A DNA stretch of 64,000 nucleotides from Lachnospiraceae bacterium (GTDB taxonomy: Bacteria > Bacillota > Clostridia > Lachnospirales > Lachnospiraceae). The position numbers and the translations under genes are program-made. The stretch lies in assembly GCA_024403455.1 (NCBI GenBank), contig JAKSRR010000008.1, positions 42,005-106,004 on the forward strand, read 5' to 3'. Below the pieces are notes generated by a model, which worked only from the letters and a program-made list of their open reading frames with translations, was not told where the DNA came from and searched no databases. This document shows, one piece after another, positions 1 through 6,418 of the stretch (position 1 is the first letter of the stretch; the number at the start of each line of letters is the position of its first letter).

Positions 1-274
1 CATCGATTCTGTAGCTTCTGCAGCTGGTGTTCCCATCGTTGCAGGTGAAGAAGGTATCTGCAAGGGTTGCGGTGTTGCAACTCTTTCCATCAGCTACTAT
101 GACCTTGGATATGCTACCGGTGAAATGGCATATGATATCCTTGTAAATGGCGCAGATATCACCACCATGAAGGTTCAGTACGCTCCTAATGTAACCAAGG
201 AATATGTTGCTGAAAGATGCGATGCACTTGGCATCACCATTCCTGATGGCTACACTGCAATCACTGTAGAATAA
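1..274 (+). CDS. ABC transporter substrate-binding protein, C-terminal fragment (ABC_sub_bind/TrpX-like)
   Basis: An open frame enters from the left edge (first full codon at 2) and stops with TAA at 272-274, giving the last 90 residues of a longer protein. The pattern of a GVPIVAG stretch, CKGCGVATLSISYYDLGY, then YDILVNGAD and a short tail fits the C-terminal lobe of the ABC_sub_bind family, usually a secreted lipoprotein that binds amino acids or related small molecules. It is followed by a permease and an ATPase of the matching family, so it is the binding component of that importer. The N-terminus and signal peptide lie outside the window. The ligand cannot be read from this fragment; tryptophan or tyrosine are guesses from relatives. 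Confidence 0.8.
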   Translation, partial: IDSVASAAGVPIVAGEEGICKGCGVATLSISYYDLGYATGEMAYDILVNGADITTMKVQYAPNVTKEYVAERCDALGITIPDGYTAITVE

Positions 275-280
275 TTTTTT

Positions 281-317
281 CAGGCTTCCAGCTTTCCGGT
301 TGGAAGCCTGCTTTTTT
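281..317 (+). terminator. Intrinsic terminator or attenuator between binding protein and permease
   Basis: A perfect 10-bp stem (281-290 CAGGCTTCCA with 301-310 TGGAAGCCTG) with a 10-nt loop is followed directly by a run of T. It sits 6 nt after the stop of the binding-protein gene and ends just before the permease ribosome-binding site at 321-326. In an importer operon such a partial terminator would make more binding protein than permease. Confidence 0.85.
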
Positions 318-333
318 AACAGAGGGTTTATCT

Positions 334-1305
334 ATGTTTACATCATTCTTAAACAGTATGCCTGGTGCTGTTGCCCAGGGTATCATTTGGGGTATTATGG
401 CTATCGGTGTCTATATTACCTATAAGATTTTGGACGTTGCGGATCTTTCCGTAGACGGTTCCTTCGGAACCGGCGGTGCCGTATTAGTTATCTGTATGTC
501 GAATGGAATTCCTGTCGCTCCTGCAATGCTAATTGCCTTTGCCGCAGGCTGTGTTGCCGGCTTTGTTACCGGTATCTTCCATGTACACTTTGGAATCCCT
601 GCCATCCTGTCCGGTATTCTTACCCAGCTTGGCCTATACTCCATTAACCTTAGAATATTAGGGGGAAAAGCAAATGTTGGCTTGAACCCCAGAAATTATA
701 ATTTGCTTCTTTCCCTCGGTAATCCTGTAAATGCCATTATCGTGGGCCTTGTCATTGTTGTCATTTTGATTCTTCTGCTTTACCTGTTCTTTGGAACCAA
801 CTTAGGAAGTGCCCTTCGCGCTACCGGTAACAACCAGAACATGGCCAGAGCCAATGGTATCAATACCAATACCGCAAAGATTCTCGGCCTCGTCATCTCC
901 AATGGTATTGTTGCTTTCAGTGGTGCGCTTCTCGCACAATTCCAGGGATATGCTGATATCAACATGGGACGTGGTGCCATCGTCATCGGTCTTGCAGCAG
1001 TGATCATCGGAGAAGTTCTTTTCCACAAGATTTTCAAGAACTTCGCCTTAAAACTGTTAGGCGCTATTATCGGTGGTATCATTTACTACTTAGTAATCAC
1101 CCTTGTACTTTCTATTAAGATTCCTATCAGCGATACCTTTACCATTAAGTTAGACGCAAATGATTTGAAGCTCTTCACTGCACTTGTGGTTGCTATCTTC
1201 TTAGGCATTCCTTATTGGAAAAAGACCATCTCTGCAAAGCGCATTGGTACAGCACCCAAGTATACTGCTGTTTCCAGCACAGATTCTGAAAAGGAGGGCA
1301 ACTAA
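334..1305 (+). CDS. ABC transporter permease (BPD_transp_2 type, TrpY-like)
   Basis: A 323-residue hydrophobic protein with about eight or nine membrane segments. It forms the membrane channel of an importer with the binding protein before it and the ATPase after it. Motifs typical of this permease class include DLSVDGSFGTGGA near residue 37 and LGSALRATGNNQNMARANGI near residue 160, the latter the cytoplasmic loop that contacts the ATPase. The ATG at 334 has an AGAGGG ribosome-binding site 7 nt upstream. The stop codon abuts the ATPase start with no gap, implying translational coupling. The substrate is unknown; homologous systems carry aromatic amino acids. Confidence 0.85.
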   Translation: MFTSFLNSMPGAVAQGIIWGIMAIGVYITYKILDVADLSVDGSFGTGGAVLVICMSNGIPVAPAMLIAFAAGCVAGFVTGIFHVHFGIPAILSGILTQLGLYSINLRILGGKANVGLNPRNYNLLLSLGNPVNAIIVGLVIVVILILLLYLFFGTNLGSALRATGNNQNMARANGINTNTAKILGLVISNGIVAFSGALLAQFQGYADINMGRGAIVIGLAAVIIGEVLFHKIFKNFALKLLGAIIGGIIYYLVITLVLSIKIPISDTFTIKLDANDLKLFTALVVAIFLGIPYWKKTISAKRIGTAPKYTAVSSTDSEKEGN

Positions 1306-2103
1306 ATGTTAACCATTTCGAATCTTCACAAGACATTTAATCCTGGAACCATCAATGAAAAGCGTGCCCTTTGCGGTGTAGATCTCACTTTAGAGGATGG
1401 CGATTTTGTAACCATTATTGGTGGAAATGGTGCCGGTAAGTCAACCTTAATGAATATGATTGCTGGTGTATTTCCCCCTGACTGTGGACAAATTATCATC
1501 GATGGGGATGAGGTAACCAGACTTCCTGAATACAAGCGTGCAAAATACCTTGGCCGCGTTTTTCAGGATCCTATGATGGGAACCTGTGGTGATATGTGGA
1601 TCGAGGAGAATCTTGCTTTAGCTGCAAAACGCGGACAGTCTCGTGGCCTTGGATGGTCCATCAACAAAAAGAATCGCGCATTCTTCAAGGAACATGTAAC
1701 ACAGCTTGGTTTAGGTTTGGAAAATCGTCTCACCACCAATGTAGGTCTCCTTTCCGGTGGCCAGCGTCAGGCACTAACCCTACTGATGGCTACCCTACAG
1801 AGCCCCAAGCTTTTGCTCTTAGACGAGCATACCGCCGCTCTGGATCCCAAGACCGCTGCTACGGTTTTAGAGCTTACAGACAAATTAGTTGGGGAGAACA
1901 ATCTTACCACGCTTATGATTACCCACAACATGAAGGATGCTATTGCCCATGGTAATCGTCTCATCATGATGCATGAAGGCCGCATCATCTATGATGTTCG
2001 CGGTGCAGAAAAGAAGGCGCTTACCGTAGATCAGCTCTTAGCTAAATTCAGCGAGGCTTCTGGCGGACATTTCGCAAATGACCGTATGATGCTTAGCAAC
2101 TAA
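1306..2103 (+). CDS. ABC transporter ATP-binding protein (TrpZ-like)
   Basis: A 265-residue nucleotide-binding subunit that powers the neighbouring permease. Walker A is GGNGAGKST (about residues 39-47), the Q-loop is FQDP, the signature is LSGGQRQ and Walker B is LLLLDEHTAALDP, followed by the switch histidine in MITHNM. The start codon directly follows the permease stop. A strong terminator at 2120-2180 closes the operon. DEHTA instead of the commoner DEPTA is characteristic of this subfamily, which pairs with ABC_sub_bind proteins. Confidence 0.88.
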   Translation: MLTISNLHKTFNPGTINEKRALCGVDLTLEDGDFVTIIGGNGAGKSTLMNMIAGVFPPDCGQIIIDGDEVTRLPEYKRAKYLGRVFQDPMMGTCGDMWIEENLALAAKRGQSRGLGWSINKKNRAFFKEHVTQLGLGLENRLTTNVGLLSGGQRQALTLLMATLQSPKLLLLDEHTAALDPKTAATVLELTDKLVGENNLTTLMITHNMKDAIAHGNRLIMMHEGRIIYDVRGAEKKALTVDQLLAKFSEASGGHFANDRMMLSN

Positions 2104-2119
2104 TCAGATTGGCAATTTA

Positions 2120-2180
2120 AAAGGCCCTTTCAATGAGCTATCCAATGTTCTGGACAAATATCATTGAGGGGGCCTTTTTT
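2120..2180 (+). terminator. Intrinsic terminator after the ABC operon
   Basis: A long stem pairs AAAGGCCCTTTCAATGA (2120-2136) with the sequence from 2161, which reads TCATTGAGGGGGCCTTTTTT. A smaller inner hairpin (TCCA/TGGA) lies in the loop. The T-run at 2175-2180 follows the stem on the plus strand. The convergent gene ending at 2192 could use the same hairpin from the other side. Confidence 0.9.
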
Positions 2181-2191
2181 GTGTCTCCGTC

Positions 2192-2980
2192 TTATGACTT
2201 TTTTCGTTTTTCTTTTCTTTTCTGTAGTTTCTCTATTACCTTATTTTGGAACACATCACCATATTTCATGGCTAGGATGAATATGGCAACAAACAGCACG
2301 CCTAATGCAATCAGGACAGGCAAAGGAAGCGACTTCCAGTTCCCCCCTAACACACAGGCCACCAAAAGTCCCCAAGGCCTAAATAACACTAGTAGCAAAA
2401 GGAAATGCTGCCACTTCACTTTCGTAATCCCCGCTAGGATACAAATCACATCATCCGGGAACAAAGGCAGCAAAAATGTTGTTGCCAGAAACACCTCTGT
2501 CTTACGGTCTAATACCGCCTCATATTTCTTAATTAGTTTGGTCTCTACCAATTTTTCAACAAAGGGTCTTCCTATAACACGCGCCACACCAAATACAATG
2601 ATAGATCCTAGTGTAATGGCACCATAGGTTAAGAAAAAGGCTGGCCATGTACCCAACACAGTAGCACCAGCAAGAGACAAAATATTATTAGGAATCGGTG
2701 CTAGTACTACAGAAAGCAGTTCTATCAAGAAAAAAATACCATAGGAGAAAGCTCCATATTGTTTAATCAGATTTTGCAAATCCTCGATGGACTTAATCTT
2801 CTGAAAAAATCCTGATTGAAACAGCCAGAAGGTCAGGCCGCCCAAAACAAGCACTGTACAAATCATGGTAATGATACTTTTACGTATCATCTTTTTACGT
2901 TTCTTGGCATCCTGTTCTGTAGACAGCGCTTCTTCCTGCTCCGCTCCATCCGTCAGGGAGATACTCTTCTGTTCATCCAT
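2192..2980 (-). CDS. TVP38/TMEM64-family membrane protein (SNARE-associated/DedA-like)
   Basis: A membrane protein of 262 residues from the ATG at 2980, which has a GGTGGGAG ribosome-binding site about 10 nt upstream. A GTG at 3013 would add 11 residues but lacks a clear site. One N-terminal membrane segment follows a charged KKRKKM stretch. The core then shows VLAPIPNNILSLAGATVLG and a GSIIVFGVARVIGRPFVEKLV motif, typical of the TVP38/TMEM64 (SNARE_assoc) domain. Relatives act in membrane lipid handling, including scrambling of lipid carriers, but the exact bacterial role is uncertain. The C-terminus is strongly basic. Confidence 0.82.
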   Translation of the reverse strand: MDEQKSISLTDGAEQEEALSTEQDAKKRKKMIRKSIITMICTVLVLGGLTFWLFQSGFFQKIKSIEDLQNLIKQYGAFSYGIFFLIELLSVVLAPIPNNILSLAGATVLGTWPAFFLTYGAITLGSIIVFGVARVIGRPFVEKLVETKLIKKYEAVLDRKTEVFLATTFLLPLFPDDVICILAGITKVKWQHFLLLLVLFRPWGLLVACVLGGNWKSLPLPVLIALGVLFVAIFILAMKYGDVFQNKVIEKLQKRKEKRKKS

Positions 2981-3018
2981 TCTTATGATACTCCCACCTT
3001 TTTCTATATACACTTACG

Positions 3019-3486
3019 CTAGTATATTTCGTGATTTAATCCACTATACTCTTCAAACAAGGCAAGACAGGCATCTCTTCCCTGTTCTTCTATACATAAA
3101 CAATCCGTCTTCCCTTGAAAATAGTCATAAAAGCGATCATCTCTAAAACCAATCTGATCGGTATCTGCCACATTACAGCCGTAATATACTTTCCCAATAT
3201 TAGACCAAAGAATACCACCAAGGCACATAGGGCACGGCTCTGCTGTGGTATATAACTCGCAACCACTAAGGTCATGGGTCCCTGTGATACTACAGGCATT
3301 GCGGATGGCCTGCATTTCCCCATGACAGGTACAGTCATGATTCTTCAGTACTTCATTATGTCCCTTTGCCAGAATTTTTCCATCCTTAACTATCACACAG
3401 CCGAAAGGACCGCCGTGGCCTGCATGAATTCCTTCCTGCGCCTCCTTAATTGCTTCCTGCATAAAAGAGTCATTATATTCTCCCAT
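3019..3486 (-). CDS. Nucleoside/guanine deaminase-like zinc enzyme
   Basis: A 155-residue cytidine-deaminase-fold protein close in length and layout to Bacillus GuaD, which converts guanine to xanthine. Visible motifs are GGPFGCVIVKDG (residues 25-36), the zinc site H55-G56-E57 and PCPMC (Cys85 and Cys88). The usual proton-shuttle motif is HAE; here it is HGE, so His and Glu are kept and the middle residue is changed. The C-terminal half matches GuaD rather than TadA, which would be expected beside other tRNA genes. It stands alone upstream of the TVP38 gene. Guanine deaminase is likely, but other purine or pterin substrates cannot be excluded. Confidence 0.8.
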   Translation of the reverse strand: MGEYNDSFMQEAIKEAQEGIHAGHGGPFGCVIVKDGKILAKGHNEVLKNHDCTCHGEMQAIRNACSITGTHDLSGCELYTTAEPCPMCLGGILWSNIGKVYYGCNVADTDQIGFRDDRFYDYFQGKTDCLCIEEQGRDACLALFEEYSGLNHEIY

Positions 3487-3544
3487 CCTTGTATGCCCCT
3501 TTCTGTAAAATACCTTCTAACACTATTTTATCAAATAATGTTGC

Positions 3545-3757
3545 CATATGCATTATTCTCTTCAGTAGGAAAGAATGGCGCCACATGCATTATTCTCTCT
3601 TCAGGTGGAAAGAATGGTGCCACATGCATTATTCTCTTCAGTAGGAAAGAATGACGCCCCATGCATTATCCTCTCTTCAGTCAGAAAGAATAACGCCCCA
3701 TGCATTATCCTCTCTTCGGTCAGAAAAGAATATTCCCTCAGAGAGGATAATGATGGG
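3545..3757. repeat. Five tandem 37-39 bp imperfect repeats ending in an inverted copy
   Basis: This block lies in the 324-bp gap 3487-3810 between the deaminase start and the cation-transporter stop. Copies start at 3545, 3582, 3621, 3658 and 3697 and share CATGCATTAT, then CTCTTCAGT or CTCTTCGGT, then GAAAGAAT and GCC- or CCC-type ends. Lengths alternate 37, 39, 37, 39, 39. At 3740-3757 the start of the unit recurs inverted, so copy 5 can fold into a roughly 18-bp hairpin with it. A second hairpin (3796-3805 with 3815-3824) spans the transporter stop codon. Short open frames run through the repeats but have no ribosome-binding site. Confidence 0.85.
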
Positions 3758-3810
3758 GCTATATAAACTAGATATATATACGTTAGCCCAAACGACCTAG
3801 GGAGATGAAT

Positions 3811-4710
3811 TTAGTCTCCCTGGGTTGCTGGATTGACGTGCACCATGATGTGTTTTACTTCTGGAAATTTGGTTTCTATTTCATCATGTACATTTTCGGC
3901 AATCTGATGTGCCTCATTCAGTGTAAGGTCGCCGCGAAGAGCGATTTCCATATCTACATAAATTTTAGGGCCAAACATTCTGGTTTTTAAGGAATCAACG
4001 CTTATAACTCCCTTAACATTTAGTGCCGTATTCTTGATGGCTTTATATTCTTCCTCATCACAGGATTTATCCACCATCTTATTGACTGCATCAGCAAAGA
4101 TTTCTAGGGCGGCTTTCAAAATAAAAATGCAGATTACTACGGAGGCAAGCGGATCTAGGATTGGATAGCCGAGACGCGCTCCTAGTATACCAACAAGTGC
4201 ACCAATGGACGAGAAAGCGTCGCTTCGATGATGCCATGCATCAGCCCTAAGTGCTGTGGAATTAATCTTCTTGGCTGCCCGAATGGTAATCTGATACATA
4301 CCTTCTTTTACCAGAATAGAGACGATGGCTGCTACTAGCGCAAGCACACCAGGCACTTTTAAATCCTGCGTTTCCCCCTGCAGGATGATCCGCATTCCTT
4401 TATACCCAATGCCTACGCCCACACCAGCTAACAGTACGGCCAAAAGAATGCTAGCAACACATTCCAATCTCTCGTGCCCATAAGGGTGCTCTTCATCAGC
4501 TTCTTTTCCAGAAATGCGAAGTCCAATCATAACCACAATTGTGCTGAACACATCCGATGCAGAGTGCACTGCATCAGAAACCATAGCACCAGAATGTGCT
4601 AATAATCCTGCTAAAGTTTTGAAAATTGTAAGAACTGCATTGGATAATAAAGATAAAACAGATACTTTGTTCGCGATACGGAAATATTCTTCCTGATTTT
4701 TACCTTGCAT
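3811..4710 (-). CDS. Cation diffusion facilitator family metal efflux transporter
   Basis: A 299-residue CDF transporter that exchanges divalent metal for protons across the cytoplasmic membrane. The metal-site motifs are in membrane segment 2 (SDAVHSASD, about residues 45-53) and segment 5 (ADAWHHRSDAFSS). The HPYGHER motif follows segment 2, and a C-terminal cytoplasmic domain ends in HIMVHVNP. The start is supported by an AGGAGGT site 6 nt upstream. A NiCo riboswitch immediately upstream (4755-4813) points to cobalt, nickel or ferrous iron as the effluxed metal, since the family alone does not settle specificity. Confidence 0.93.
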   Translation of the reverse strand: MQGKNQEEYFRIANKVSVLSLLSNAVLTIFKTLAGLLAHSGAMVSDAVHSASDVFSTIVVMIGLRISGKEADEEHPYGHERLECVASILLAVLLAGVGVGIGYKGMRIILQGETQDLKVPGVLALVAAIVSILVKEGMYQITIRAAKKINSTALRADAWHHRSDAFSSIGALVGILGARLGYPILDPLASVVICIFILKAALEIFADAVNKMVDKSCDEEEYKAIKNTALNVKGVISVDSLKTRMFGPKIYVDMEIALRGDLTLNEAHQIAENVHDEIETKFPEVKHIMVHVNPATQGD

Positions 4711-4754
4711 AGTGCACCTCCTATACGGTCTGCTTTTCTGGGGTAGGTAGTCTT

Positions 4755-4813
4755 ACTGTCCTGCATAATTGCTGCCCTAAGGCCCGGCTTCCCGTAGTGG
4801 TGCCTGTTCAGTT
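4755..4813 (-). promoter_or_regulatory. NiCo (czcD) riboswitch controlling the CDF transporter
   Basis: Read on the minus strand, the leader has the NiCo hallmarks in order: AACTGAACAGGCA at the start, AGCCGGGC in the middle, GGGCAGCA, and GGACAGT at the end. The outer ACTG and CAGT close helix P1. NiCo aptamers bind Co(II) and Ni(II) cooperatively, and ferrous iron has also been reported as a ligand. Downstream, ACTACCT can pair with the AGGAGGT ribosome-binding site (one mismatch), so control may be translational; this last point is inference. It is located about 45 nt before the transporter start. Confidence 0.87.
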
Positions 4814-4819
4814 ATCGAT

Positions 4820-4828
4820 ATTATAACA
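4820..4828 (-). promoter_or_regulatory. Extended -10 promoter for the riboswitch-CDF transcript
   Basis: On the minus strand TGTTATAAT gives a perfect -10 hexamer with an upstream TGn extension, placed 7 nt before the start of the aptamer. No good -35 is visible, as usual for extended -10 promoters. It lies in the short gap just after the rpe stop. Confidence 0.65.
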
Positions 4829-4848
4829 AATAAAAGCGGATAATGTTT

Positions 4849-5514
4849 TTATTTTTCAAATGTCTGAAGTTCTTTTACAAATGCCTTTGTATTTGCCTTT
4901 GCATCCCCTAGGAAGATGGCGCTGCCTGCAACAATAACATTGGCTCCTGCTTTTAACGGTGTTTCCACATTATCTAATTTCACACCACCGTCCACTTCAA
5001 TCAATAGTTCATCTAATTTGTGGGTCTTGGCATGCGCCGCAACCTTCTCGATTTTCTCCGTGCATTTAGAAAGATAGCTCTGTCCACCGAAGCCAGGCTG
5101 CACAGTCATGATGACTGCCATATCTATCTTGTGTAAATACGGCAATAACTCTTCTACAGGCGTTGCTGGATTAATTGCAAGACCAACCTTTGCCGTGGTG
5201 TTATGCATTCTAGCCAAAATTGCATCTGGATCCTTTAACGTCTCTAAGTGCACAGTAACCATATCTGCACCAAGTTCCGCAAATTTCTCGACATATTTCT
5301 CTGGCTCGGTAATCATTAAATGCACGTCCAAAAATAAATCCGTGCTCTTCTTAACATTCTCAAGAACCGGCATTCCGAAGGATATGGAAGGAACAAATAC
5401 TCCATCCATCACATCAAAATGCAGATAATCCGCACCACCCTTTTTTACCTGGTCAATCTGTTTTCCCAGCTGCAGAAAATCTGCTGAAAGGATGGAAGGT
5501 GCTAAATGTATCAT
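4849..5514 (-). CDS. rpe: Ribulose-phosphate 3-epimerase
   Basis: A 221-residue TIM-barrel enzyme that interconverts D-ribulose 5-phosphate and D-xylulose 5-phosphate in the pentose phosphate pathway. Typical motifs are APSILSADF at the N-terminus, YLHFDVMDGVFVP (metal-binding His and Asp), DVHLMI, the MTVQPGFGGQ phosphate-side loop and EVDGG near residue 175. Length is normal for the family. It begins 3 nt after the rsgA stop and ends the housekeeping operon. It would also process the xylulose 5-phosphate made by the xylulokinase encoded further along the window. Confidence 0.96.
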   Translation of the reverse strand: MIHLAPSILSADFLQLGKQIDQVKKGGADYLHFDVMDGVFVPSISFGMPVLENVKKSTDLFLDVHLMITEPEKYVEKFAELGADMVTVHLETLKDPDAILARMHNTTAKVGLAINPATPVEELLPYLHKIDMAVIMTVQPGFGGQSYLSKCTEKIEKVAAHAKTHKLDELLIEVDGGVKLDNVETPLKAGANVIVAGSAIFLGDAKANTKAFVKELQTFEK

Positions 5515-5517
5515 GAC

Positions 5518-6414
5518 TTATCTCCTACTATCGCTGCACTTTTTATAAAGTGCTTCATAACTTTCATATCGCATCTGTGGAATCTCCCCAGCGCCTACAG
5601 CTTCCTTCACAACACATTTAGGCTCATGGGTATGACTACAAGGATTAAACTTACACCGTCCCTCATAAGGGTAAAACTCCGGATAATACTCCTTTAGTTC
5701 TTCCGCAGAAAGATCTTCTGCCAAATCAAAAGCAGAAAATCCCGGCGTATCAAATAGGAATGTATCCTCTGCTATTTTAAATAGCTCACTATGTCTTGTG
5801 GTATGTTTCCCTCGCTCCGTCTTTTCACTGATAGCGCCTGTTTCCATTCCCGCATCCGGAAATAGCCTGTTCGTTAAGGTCGACTTGCCTACCCCAGAAG
5901 GACCAGCAAGCACTGTCGTCTTTCCCACCAATCTTTCCCTAAGAAACGAAAAATCTGGTTCCTCTTTGGCGGCAAAGAAAAAGACCTCCGCACCACACTG
6001 CTCATAGCTTTTTAAAATATCTTGCACATAGGCATCATCCACCAGATCTGTTTTATTAAAACAGAGAAGGCAAGGAATGTTTTGCCTGCGCATCATAATT
6101 AAGAAACGATCCAACAACCCGAAATTAGGCTCCGGACTAGTTAATGCAAATAATACAAGTGCCTGATCAACCCCCGCAACCTCTGGGCGAATAAGAGCAT
6201 TCTTCCTAGGAAGAATCTGATCGACGAGTGCTGTCACATCCTCTTCCTGTCCCTCCACTGGCTCAATTTTCACGTAGTCTCCCACCAGCGGTTTCTTTTT
6301 ATCTTTTCGAAAGATTCCTTTTGCTTTACAAGTAACGACTTCGCCATCACCCGTATCCACATAGTAGAACCCCGAAATACCTTTAATTATTCTTCCTTCG
6401 CGAAGATTCTCCAA
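5518..6414 (-). CDS. rsgA: Ribosome small-subunit-dependent GTPase A
   Basis: A circularly permuted GTPase that helps late maturation of the 30S subunit. An OB-like N-terminal domain is followed by FNKTDLV (G4), then GPSGVGKST (G1) and DTPGF (G3), the permuted order. The C-terminal zinc-binding segment has CKFNPC, HTHE and PKC. The best start is a TTG at 6414 giving 298 residues, because an AAAGGAG site formed by the last codons of prkC lies 7 nt upstream. A GTG at 6441 would add nine unconserved residues inside prkC. The TTG start slightly past the prkC stop implies coupled translation. Confidence 0.94.
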   Translation of the reverse strand: MENLREGRIIKGISGFYYVDTGDGEVVTCKAKGIFRKDKKKPLVGDYVKIEPVEGQEEDVTALVDQILPRKNALIRPEVAGVDQALVLFALTSPEPNFGLLDRFLIMMRRQNIPCLLCFNKTDLVDDAYVQDILKSYEQCGAEVFFFAAKEEPDFSFLRERLVGKTTVLAGPSGVGKSTLTNRLFPDAGMETGAISEKTERGKHTTRHSELFKIAEDTFLFDTPGFSAFDLAEDLSAEELKEYYPEFYPYEGRCKFNPCSHTHEPKCVVKEAVGAGEIPQMRYESYEALYKKCSDSRR

Positions 6415-6418
6415 GGGG

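Noticed and set aside
3545-3757. Possible CRISPR array
   Set aside because: Copies are directly adjacent and imperfect, with no unique spacers and no cas genes in the window.
3274-3766. Small open frames running through the tandem repeats
   Set aside because: They only mirror the 37-39 bp repeat, overlap the deaminase antisense, and have no ribosome-binding site.
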